From JBBUX01 sp037445775 (GTDB taxonomy: Bacteria > Actinomycetota > Coriobacteriia > Anaerosomatales > PHET01), in NCBI GenBank assembly GCA_037445775.1, contig JBBIJX010000078.1, positions 1 to 5,246 on the forward strand: DNA of 5,246 bases, in the 5' to 3' direction. Each line of letters starts with the position of its first letter. Within the stretch, counting starts at the first letter, position 1. The position numbers were made by a program, and so were the translations under genes. Shown here piece by piece: positions 1 through 5,242 of the stretch. The notes beneath the pieces are model-generated. The model was not told the origin of the DNA, ran no database searches, and saw nothing but the letters and a program-made list of their open reading frames with translations.

Positions 1-370
1 AGCGCCGCACGTGCTGTGCGCTCGCAGGCTCGATGCCCACGATCACGATGTTCGTCGTGCCGTAATCCGGTTCGAGCGGCAGCGCTACGTTGCGGCGGAG
101 CACCGGGGTGGCGGCCGCGATGCCGCGGACGCGCTCGACGGAGTGCACGAGCCGCGGCTCGAACAACGAGCCCGACGCGTTCTCGACGGTGAGGTCGACC
201 TCTCCCACAGAGGCGAGCATCGACTTCTGCATCGCCTCCATCATCCCTGGCAGAACGCCGTTGAGCCCGAAGATCAGCATGACGCCAAGCACGATGGCGA
301 GCGTCGTGAGCAGCGTCCGGAGCTTCCGTCCGGCGAGGTAGCGGCTCGCGAGCGTCAGCTCCACGCTCAC
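1..370 (-). CDS. ABC transporter permease, FtsX/MacB-like (N-terminal part, cut by window edge)
   Basis: Reading the minus strand from a GTG at 370 gives an open frame of 123 codons that leaves the window at base 1. It starts VSVELTLASRYLAGRKLRTL, a short basic cytoplasmic segment. One hydrophobic helix follows at about residues 19-41 (TLLTTLAIVLGVMLIFGLNG). The rest looks extracytoplasmic (GEVDLTVENASGS, residues 56-68, then a V/P-rich stretch). This is the usual N-terminal plan of MacB/FtsX-type permeases: first TM helix, then the large MacB_PCD-like domain. The start overlaps the ATPase stop as GTGA, so the two are probably translationally coupled. A weak Shine-Dalgarno (GAAGGTGG) lies inside the end of the ATPase gene. 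The three C-terminal TM helices expected of the family would lie outside the window. Substrate cannot be told; such systems export lipoproteins, peptides or drugs, or act as mechanotransmitters. Confidence 0.88.
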   Translation of the reverse strand, partial: MSVELTLASRYLAGRKLRTLLTTLAIVLGVMLIFGLNGVLPGMMEAMQKSMLASVGEVDLTVENASGSLFEPRLVHSVERVRGIAAATPVLRRNVALPLEPDYGTTNIVIVGIEPASAQHVRR

Positions 371-1098
371 AGGAGGCCCACCTTCTCCATCGCGTCTCGC
401 GCGGATTCCATCGTCGTAACCGGCGTATCGTCGACGATGCGCCCGTCACGCATGAACACGATGCGGCCGGCGTGGGCGGCGATACGGGCGTCGTGTGTGA
501 CCATGAGGATCGCCCTGCCCCACTGTTCGGACACCTGTTTGAGCAGCAGCGCGATGTCCGTGCTGCTCTTGCTGTCGAGGTTGCCGGTGGGCTCGTCCGC
601 GAGCACGAGCGCCGGTTCGGTGACGAGCGCGCGGGCCACGGCGACGCGCTGCTGCTGGCCCCCGGAGAGCTGGTCCGGCCGGCTCGTAAGGCGGTCCTCA
701 AGCCCCAGGCGAGTGAGCCATTCCCGGGCGTGCGCCCGGGCGTCGCCGCTGCTCATGCCCTCGAGCAGGAGCGGGAGCGCCGCGTTCTCGACGGCGTCGA
801 GCACGGGGATGAGGTTGAAGAACTGGAAGACGAATCCGATACGCTCGCGCCTGAGCCGCGTGACCTCGTCGTCGGACATGCGCGATATTTCGCTGCCGTC
901 GATCTCGACGCTCCCGGATGTGGGCGTGTCAAGTCCACCGATGAGGTTGAGCAGCGTTGACTTGCCACAGCCGGACGGTCCCATCACGGCGACGAACTCC
1001 CCTGGCGCGATCGAGAGGTCGACCGCATCGAGCGCGGTGACCGCTGTCTCGCCGGACCCGTAGACCTTCGTCAGCCCTCGCGTCTCGATGATCGCCAC
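367..1098 (-). CDS. ABC transporter ATP-binding protein, MacB/LolD family
   Basis: This 243-residue protein is full length for a MacB/LolD-type ATPase and should power the permease encoded just downstream from the cytoplasmic face of the membrane. All nucleotide-binding motifs are intact: Walker A GPSGCGKS (40-47), Q-loop Q92 in FQFFNLIPVL, signature LSGGQQQR (144-151), Walker B ALVLADEPTG (163-172), D-loop NLDS (173-176) and switch His202 in THD. The FQFFNLIP and ADEPTGNLDS wording is typical of the family that pairs with FtsX-like permeases (LolD, MacB, FtsE relatives). The start is GTG at 1098, with GGGAGG at 1112-1107 placed 8 bases upstream. It is the first gene of a leftward operon and overlaps the permease by 4 bases. 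The C-terminal tail after residue 225 (VTTMESARDAMEKVGLL) is slightly extended. Specificity among lipoprotein, peptide or antibiotic export is not resolved by sequence. Confidence 0.95.
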   Translation of the reverse strand: MAIIETRGLTKVYGSGETAVTALDAVDLSIAPGEFVAVMGPSGCGKSTLLNLIGGLDTPTSGSVEIDGSEISRMSDDEVTRLRRERIGFVFQFFNLIPVLDAVENAALPLLLEGMSSGDARAHAREWLTRLGLEDRLTSRPDQLSGGQQQRVAVARALVTEPALVLADEPTGNLDSKSSTDIALLLKQVSEQWGRAILMVTHDARIAAHAGRIVFMRDGRIVDDTPVTTMESARDAMEKVGLL

Positions 1099-1181
1099 GG
1101 CGACGCCTCCCGTCGGACGGCCGAGGGCCCGGAGCGGTCCGGCCGCCTCGCGGCCAATCGAAGCTGTCGCACTGTAGTTTC

Positions 1182-1196
1182 CACCCGGAGCGGGTG
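1182..1196. promoter_or_regulatory. Inverted repeat, possible operator of the ABC operon
   Basis: CACCCG-GAG-CGGGTG is a perfect 6-base inverted repeat with a 3-base spacer in the divergent control region. It lies about 85 bases upstream of the ATPase start. On the minus strand, a loose -10-like TACAGT (1176-1171) sits just downstream of it, so the repeat would fall in the core promoter region. I see no matching -35. In GC-rich DNA, short repeats of this kind occur by chance, so the operator role is a guess. Confidence 0.28.
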
Positions 1197-1215
1197 CCGT
1201 GTCACGAGTAGGGAA

Positions 1216-1233
1216 GTGTGACGTATCTCACAC
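1216..1233. promoter_or_regulatory. CRP/GlxR-type binding site
   Basis: GTGTGACGTATCTCACAC is a perfect palindrome of 6-base arms around CGTATC. It matches the classical CRP half-sites TGTGA-N6-TCACA at every specified base. It also has the central TA found in the actinobacterial GlxR/Cmr version (TGTGANNTANNTCACA). It sits between divergent genes, 97 bases before the protease start and 118 bases before the ATPase start. Its right arm coincides with where the -35 of the rightward promoter would be. This argues for control of the protease by a CRP/FNR-family regulator; whether it activates or represses is not clear from position alone. Confidence 0.62.
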
Positions 1234-1256
1234 AGCGGGGCGGAACCTGTTAGTAT
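1228..1256 (+). promoter_or_regulatory. Candidate extended -10 promoter for the S8 protease
   Basis: TGTTAGTAT (1248-1256) reads as an extended -10 (TGN followed by TAGTAT). Seventeen bases upstream, the -35 position (1228-1233) is TCACAC, a poor match to TTGACA and also the right arm of the CRP-like palindrome. The predicted transcription start is near 1262-1264, giving a leader of roughly 68 bases. The palindrome centre (1224.5) would be about 38-39 bases upstream of that start. This is close to, but not exactly at, the usual class II activator spacing of 41.5. Confidence 0.42.
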
Positions 1257-1272
1257 GTCTGAACCAACCTTA

Positions 1273-1286
1273 GGCCGTGCGCGGCC
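1273..1286 (+). other. Small GC hairpin in the protease leader
   Basis: GGCCG-TGCG-CGGCC can fold as a 5-base-pair stem with a four-base loop in the predicted 5' leader of the protease mRNA. A similar GGCCG-CCTCG-CGGCC repeat occurs at 1141-1155. No U-run follows, so it is not a standard terminator. It may be a chance product of GC-rich sequence. Confidence 0.2.
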
Positions 1287-1330
1287 GCTTGGGAGTGCCC
1301 GTGTAGACATCGGCTCGGGAGGTCAGCGTC

Positions 1331-2548
1331 ATGCGTCACGTTCGTCGCTTGCACATCACTTCACTCCTTCTGTGTTCGTTGATCGTCGCCCTCATGGTGA
1401 TCGCCGTCCCACTTGCCGGCGCCGCACCGCGCGGCGCCGAGCGCGTGATTGTCACGATGCGCCCCGGCGCATCGGCAGAGGTTGCCGCCGTGCGGCTCAG
1501 TGCGAAGGGCGTCAGTCGCGTGAAGACGCTTCCCGCCGCCAACGCGGTGGTCGTCGAGGCCACGCCCGCCGAGCAGCGCGCACTGGCCACGGACCCCGAT
1601 GTCGCCGCAGTCGAGGCTGACGTCGAGTACGCGATTGCGGTGAAGCCGTCCAGCGTCAGCGCAGGCGGCGGCAAGAACACCCAGGTGTTGCCGTGGGGTG
1701 TCGACCGCATCGATGCCGAGCTCGTGTGGCCGCTCACGGTCGCCTCAGGCGTTCGCGTGGCCGTGATCGATACGGGCATCGACACGACCCACTCCGACCT
1801 TGCGGGCAACGTCGCGGGCGGCTACAGCGCGGTGTCCTACACCGCAAGCTACAAGGATGACAACGGTCATGGCACGCACGTCGCAGGCACCGTCGGCGCG
1901 CTCAACAACAGGGTCGGTGTTGTAGGAGTCTCGCCCGGCACGTCACTTCTGGGCGTGAAGGTGCTCGACTCGGCTGGACGCGGTTGGGTCTCCGACATCA
2001 TCGCCGGCATCGACTGGTCGATCGCCAACGGCGCTCGCGTGATCAACATGAGCCTGGGTGGCCCGACGTACGTCGCGGCGTTCCAGGCGGCGATCGACCG
2101 TGCGAACGCGGCCGGAGTCGTCGTGGTCGCCGCAGCGGGCAACAGCGGAGTCACCGACAACAGTATTCAGTACCCGGGCGCCTACAACGGCGTCACTGCG
2201 GTGGGTGCTACCGATCGCACCAACGTCATCGCGCCGTTCTCGACTCGTGGCCCGCAGGTGGATCTCGCGGCCCCGGGCGTCGGTGTCAACTCGACGTACT
2301 GGACCTCGCTTCGCGGCTCCGGCTACGCGGAGCTCAACGGTACGTCCATGGCTGCCCCGCATGTCGCCGGCGCTGCCGCGCTCGTCCTGTCGACGCCGGT
2401 GGCCGCGTGGGATGCGGACGCCGACGGTTCGTGGGACTCCGACGAGGTCGAGGCCAGGCTCAAGGCGACCGCGACCGACCTTGGTGACCCCGGCGCGGAC
2501 TCGCTCTACGGCGCCGGGCTCGTGAGCGCGTACGCGGCGACTCGGTAG
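1331..2548 (+). CDS. Secreted subtilisin-like serine protease (peptidase family S8)
   Basis: This 405-residue protein should be secreted and mature into a subtilase that cuts peptide bonds outside the cell. Residues 1-32 form a Sec signal peptide: basic MRHVRRLH, a hydrophobic core, and a likely cleavage at PLAGAA. Residues 38-100 (RVIVTMRPG... to VAAVEADVEY) look like an inhibitor I9 propeptide, which acts as folding chaperone and is then removed. The catalytic domain has Asp147 (VAVIDTGID), His180 (NGHGTHVAG), oxyanion Asn271 (AAAGNSG) and Ser339 (NGTSMAAPHVAG), so it is expected to be active. Near the end, residues 361-372 (DADADGSWDSDE) form an EF-hand-like acidic loop before the final helix. 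There is no C-terminal TM helix, LPXTG signal or extra domain, so it is probably released. The start is ATG at 1331, supported by GGGAGGT at 1317-1323 seven bases upstream. A CRP-like site lies upstream. Confidence 0.96.
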   Translation: MRHVRRLHITSLLLCSLIVALMVIAVPLAGAAPRGAERVIVTMRPGASAEVAAVRLSAKGVSRVKTLPAANAVVVEATPAEQRALATDPDVAAVEADVEYAIAVKPSSVSAGGGKNTQVLPWGVDRIDAELVWPLTVASGVRVAVIDTGIDTTHSDLAGNVAGGYSAVSYTASYKDDNGHGTHVAGTVGALNNRVGVVGVSPGTSLLGVKVLDSAGRGWVSDIIAGIDWSIANGARVINMSLGGPTYVAAFQAAIDRANAAGVVVVAAAGNSGVTDNSIQYPGAYNGVTAVGATDRTNVIAPFSTRGPQVDLAAPGVGVNSTYWTSLRGSGYAELNGTSMAAPHVAGAAALVLSTPVAAWDADADGSWDSDEVEARLKATATDLGDPGADSLYGAGLVSAYAATR

Positions 2549-2578
2549 GATCGCGCCGACCGGTTCCCGCTCCGGGAC

Positions 2579-3409
2579 TTAGCCGAATACCGCGTCGTTC
2601 CAGCGCCGCATCAGTTCGCGCGTGACCGGTCCGGGCTTCGCGTCGCCGACTGCCGTGTCGTCGATGGCCACGATCGGGACGACGCCGCGCGTCGTCGAGG
2701 TGAGGAAGACCTCGTCAGACGCGAGCGCCTCCTCCACGGTGATGTCGTGCGAGACGATCTCGTGGTCGGACCGGGCCAAGTCCAGCACGAATGCGCCGAC
2801 GGTCCCGTGGAGAACTCCCGTCATCGGTGCGACGATACGTCCGTCCCGGACGAAGTAGACGCTCGCGCTCGCCGCTTCCGAGACGAGACCGCGCTCGTGG
2901 TAAAGGACGTCGAGCGCCCCTGCGGCGTCGGCGCGCGGGCGGTGCGCGAGCATCGTCAGGTAGTTCGTCGTCTTCGCCACGGGAAGCTCGCGGAAGTGCT
3001 GTTGGAGCACGAGCTTCGCGCCCTGCTCGTAGATGGTCGAGGGCGGCTCGGGGAAGGGGTGGACCAGGATGAAGAACGTCGGCGAGCCGGCGTCGTAGCG
3101 CATCCCGTCCGGTGACACGCCCCCGGTGAGTACGAGGCGCACAGTGGCCTCGGCGTGCCCGTTGAGGTCGAGCAGCTCGTCGATGACGCGCGTGATCTCG
3201 GCGTCGTCGACGGGAATGGCGAGTCCGAGTTCGCTCGCCGAACGATGGAAACGCTCGAGGTGTTCGGCGAGCAGGAACGGGCGCCCCCGCACCGTGCGGA
3301 GCAGATCGAAGATCGCGTAGCCGCGCAGCAGCCCGATGTCGAACGGTGAGATCGCGGCCTCGTGGGCCGGGAGGATCCGGCCGTTGAGATAGATGTGTGG
3401 CGTATGCAT
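2579..3409 (-). CDS. Aminotransferase class IV (fold-type IV PLP enzyme; D-amino acid/branched-chain aminotransferase or ADC lyase relative)
   Basis: This 276-residue protein is the normal size for a cytoplasmic fold-type IV PLP enzyme. Visible family features are the N-terminal strand IYLNGRILP (6-14), LLRGYAIFDLLRT (27-39, with the active-site Tyr31), the catalytic Lys146 in PVAKTTNYL that would carry PLP, Glu178 (GLVSEAA) expected to contact the pyridine nitrogen, and the phosphate-binding TSTT (237-240). The family covers branched-chain and D-amino acid aminotransferases and 4-amino-4-deoxychorismate lyase. The Arg-x-His carboxylate trap of Bacillus D-amino acid aminotransferase is not evident; the segment reads LTGGVSPDGM (94-103). 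I therefore leave substrate open. The usual EGxxSN after the Glu is here EAASAS. The start is ATG at 3409; an in-frame TAG at 3421-3419 excludes an upstream start. No clear Shine-Dalgarno precedes it. The gene converges on the protease with a 30-base gap and is divergent from the next gene. Confidence 0.92.
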   Translation of the reverse strand: MHTPHIYLNGRILPAHEAAISPFDIGLLRGYAIFDLLRTVRGRPFLLAEHLERFHRSASELGLAIPVDDAEITRVIDELLDLNGHAEATVRLVLTGGVSPDGMRYDAGSPTFFILVHPFPEPPSTIYEQGAKLVLQQHFRELPVAKTTNYLTMLAHRPRADAAGALDVLYHERGLVSEAASASVYFVRDGRIVAPMTGVLHGTVGAFVLDLARSDHEIVSHDITVEEALASDEVFLTSTTRGVVPIVAIDDTAVGDAKPGPVTRELMRRWNDAVFG

Positions 3410-3435
3410 GGGGCTGTTCTACCACATCGCGCCGG

Positions 3436-3466
3436 TTGGTACCGAACGGACTGCACTCGCTACAAT
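3436..3466 (+). promoter_or_regulatory. Candidate sigma-70-type promoter for the 3485-5242 operon
   Basis: TACAAT at 3461-3466 matches the -10 consensus TATAAT in five of six positions. TTGGTA at 3436-3441 matches TTGACA in four of six, but with a long 19-base spacer. Transcription would begin near 3472, leaving a very short leader that contains the ribosome binding site. It is the only AT-rich stretch in the 75-base gap between the divergent genes. Confidence 0.42.
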
Positions 3467-3472
3467 GACGTT

Positions 3473-3478
3473 GAAGGG
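3473..3478 (+). promoter_or_regulatory. Ribosome binding site that fixes the start at 3485
   Basis: GAAGGG lies six bases before ATG 3485, good Shine-Dalgarno spacing. Competing in-frame starts fit worse. GTG at 3482 would be only three bases away, and ATG at 3491 twelve. The frame stays open back to ATG 3362, but that would run antisense through the start of the aminotransferase gene and its promoter region. Confidence 0.55.
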
Positions 3479-3484
3479 TTGGTG

Positions 3485-4171
3485 ATGCAGATGCCGCTCG
3501 CGACTTACCGCACGGCCGACGGCACGGTCAAGACGATCGAGTGGGACGAAGGGCGCTTCGTGGTCGACGGGGCGGAACTCGCGCTCGCCGACTTGCTGGC
3601 GTGGGACGCTGCGGGGTCGCTCTCCTGGGTTTCGCCGGAGACACAGGCGTGGGCCCGCTCGCTGGCGCCGCAGCTTGACTCCCAGGAGCCGGTTCCGGCC
3701 CAGACCCAGGCGCAGGCCGCCGCTGCCGCCCAGCCTGATGCCCGGCTCGCGCTGCTCGCCGACATCCTTGCAACGTTCGCCCAGTACCCGGGATACACCG
3801 CGCAGTACGGGACGGACACCGACATCACCATCGACAACAAGGTGGCCCAAGCGAACTGGGGCACGGGCAAGAAGCGCATCGACTACACGGCCCACCTCAA
3901 GGCCATCGAGGCTGAGCGGGTGGTCTACTTCTTCGAGATGCTGAAGGAACAGGGCTCGGGGCTCAGCTTCGGCGGGTTCGAATCCGAGTCCTACACCACG
4001 ATCGGCAAGAAGCGCTCGGGAACTACGAAGGAGATCGTCATGGGACCCGGCGGCGTCGCGATGGATGCGACGTGGGACTATGGTCAGACCCGTGCGATCG
4101 TCGAGTCTGTGTGCGTGCGGCATGGTTGGGTACTCAAGGTGGTCTTGAGGCCCGGGAGCGCGAAGTACTGA
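3485..4171 (+). CDS. Uncharacterised protein, predicted soluble, two domains joined by a Gln/Ala linker
   Basis: I do not recognise this 228-residue protein and assign no function. It has no signal peptide or membrane helix, so it is probably cytoplasmic. Three parts can be seen. Residues 1-62 form a small domain of strands and a helix (TVKTIEWDEGRFVVDG, then ALADLLAWDAAGSLSWVSPE), rich in Trp and somewhat like short substrate-docking or GYF-type modules, though the match is only impressionistic. Residues 66-87 are a low-complexity Gln/Ala/Pro linker. Residues 88-228 form a compact alpha/beta domain with DITIDNKVAQANWGTGKKRI (113-132), a helix around AERVVYFFEMLKEQGSG (143-159), Gly-rich strands, and a final helix and strand (TRAIVESVCVRHGWVLKVV). 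No catalytic motif is apparent. The next gene starts 27 bases downstream on the same strand, so they are likely co-transcribed. Start choice is the main uncertainty. Confidence 0.8.
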   Translation: MQMPLATYRTADGTVKTIEWDEGRFVVDGAELALADLLAWDAAGSLSWVSPETQAWARSLAPQLDSQEPVPAQTQAQAAAAAQPDARLALLADILATFAQYPGYTAQYGTDTDITIDNKVAQANWGTGKKRIDYTAHLKAIEAERVVYFFEMLKEQGSGLSFGGFESESYTTIGKKRSGTTKEIVMGPGGVAMDATWDYGQTRAIVESVCVRHGWVLKVVLRPGSAKY

Positions 4172-4198
4172 CTGAGCCGATAAGGACCGGAGGCCAGG

Positions 4199-5242
4199 AT
4201 GAGCGAACAGGACCCGAACGCCCCGCAGTACACGCCACCGCCCGCCGCCGCGCCACCACCTCCGCCTGCCCCCGCCGCCGCGCCGCCACCTCCGCCTGCG
4301 CCTCAGCCGGTCGCTGCGCCACCCGCTTACACCACCGCGCCACCGCCACCACCCGCGCCCCGGAAGCGGCCGGTGTGGCTCATCGTCGTGATCGCCGCGG
4401 TGTTGCTGATCTGCCTGCCCGCGCTCTGTGTCGGCTCGTTCGCGGTGTCGGCGGCTCGACAGTCCGCGCAGACGCGCGAAGCGGTCGAGCAGGCCGAGTC
4501 ACACTACTCGGCCGCGACTGACGCTCTCGAGAAGGCGTCGGGGTCGCTATCGGAGTACGGCGAGAGCGGCGAGGGCTCCGACATGCAGGAGGCCGAGGCG
4601 TCCATCCGGGCAGCACGCGACAAGCTCGCGGCCGCACGCGTGGCGATCGAGCCGCTCGACGCCTCTGAGGGTAGGGACGCCTATCTGGCCTCGCTGGACG
4701 CGGCGACCGAGGCGCTCGAAGGAATCGAGCGGCTCCTGGGCGCTGTCCGTATCCTCACCCAGCTCTCGGGTCAGCTCGAGTCAGGAATGGAGTCCGTGAA
4801 GGCCGCCGACGAGCGGCTCGATGACGCGATCGACGCGGGCAACGACGAGAAGTACGCCGCGATGAAGAGCAAGGCCACAGCCGCGTCGGCACGCTATGCG
4901 ACCGCCATCGCAATCGTCGAAGCCGCGCACAAGCTCGACACCGCCGCGGGGCTCGACGTACTCGTCGACTACATCAAGCTTCGCAAGAAGCAGGCGGATC
5001 TCTCCGTGAAGATGGCGGCTGACGGCACGGCCGGCCGGGTCGCGGCGTACAACAAGAAGGTCGCCGAACAGAAGAAGCTAGACGCCCAAGCGAAGAAGGC
5101 GGGCGAACCGGCGATGGTGAGCGATCCCGAGTGGCTCGCTAAGCGCGTGGGCGCCGACGAGGCCGCCTTCCAAGAGGCGGGGGAGAAGGCGGACGCGCTG
5201 CGGAAACAGGCGCTCGAAGCGTTCGGGTTTGATGTCGAATAG
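4199..5242 (+). CDS. Uncharacterised single-pass membrane protein with Pro/Ala-rich tail and helical extracytoplasmic domain
   Basis: This 347-residue protein has three clear zones. Residues 1-57 are a Pro/Ala-rich, disordered tail containing runs of five prolines and ending in the basic APRKRP. Residues 59-84 (VWLIVVIAAVLLICLPALCV and following) are one TM helix with Cys72 and Cys77. By the positive-inside rule the tail is cytoplasmic. Residues 85-347 are nearly all charged, Ala-rich helix with heptad-like stretches (TREAVEQAESHYSAATDALE; MQEAEASIRAARDKLAAARV; later KLRKKQ and KKVAEQKKLDAQAKKA), consistent with a helical bundle or coiled coil outside the membrane. There are no enzyme motifs. 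GGAGG at 4189-4193 lies five bases before the ATG. It follows the unknown gene at 3485-4171 by 27 bases, likely in one operon. A structural, sensor or scaffold role is possible, but none can be claimed from sequence. Confidence 0.88.
   Translation: MSEQDPNAPQYTPPPAAAPPPPPAPAAAPPPPPAPQPVAAPPAYTTAPPPPPAPRKRPVWLIVVIAAVLLICLPALCVGSFAVSAARQSAQTREAVEQAESHYSAATDALEKASGSLSEYGESGEGSDMQEAEASIRAARDKLAAARVAIEPLDASEGRDAYLASLDAATEALEGIERLLGAVRILTQLSGQLESGMESVKAADERLDDAIDAGNDEKYAAMKSKATAASARYATAIAIVEAAHKLDTAAGLDVLVDYIKLRKKQADLSVKMAADGTAGRVAAYNKKVAEQKKLDAQAKKAGEPAMVSDPEWLAKRVGADEAAFQEAGEKADALRKQALEAFGFDVE
4241..4300 (+). repeat. Two tandem 30-base units coding for a Pro/Ala decapeptide
   Basis: Bases 4241-4270 and 4271-4300 are identical at 28 of 30 positions; the differences are at 4255/4285 and 4270/4300. 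They encode two in-frame copies of PAAAPPPPPA (residues 15-24 and 25-34) in the cytoplasmic tail of the membrane protein. A degenerate third proline run (TAPPPPPAPR) follows at residues 46-55. Both changes are synonymous, so the peptide repeat is exact. The unit length, a multiple of three, would let copy number vary without a frameshift. Confidence 0.85.

Noticed and set aside
371..376. AGGAGG on the plus strand as a ribosome binding site
   Set aside because: It is on the strand opposite the two transporter genes and no plausible plus-strand gene follows.
11..1063. A 350-codon plus-strand open frame opposite the ABC operon
   Set aside because: Its translation is Arg/Ser/His-rich with no domain. 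It is antisense to an ATPase with all motifs intact, a typical shadow frame in GC-rich DNA.
1255..1620. Plus-strand frame starting at ATG 1255, overlapping the protease in another frame
   Set aside because: No Shine-Dalgarno, Arg-rich composition, and it overlaps the signal peptide and propeptide of a well-supported gene.
2565..2577. Short hairpin T-CCCG-CTC-CGGG-A between the convergent genes as a terminator
   Set aside because: Only five base pairs and no T-run on either strand, so too weak to call a terminator.
2715..3425. A 236-codon minus-strand frame starting just upstream of the aminotransferase
   Set aside because: Arg/Pro-rich shadow of the class IV aminotransferase, which has its catalytic lysine and other motifs in the chosen frame.
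3362..3484. Upstream extension of the 228-residue protein to ATG 3362
   Set aside because: The extra 41 residues lack a ribosome binding site, run antisense through the start of the aminotransferase and cross the candidate promoter. ATG 3485 has a well-spaced GAAGGG.
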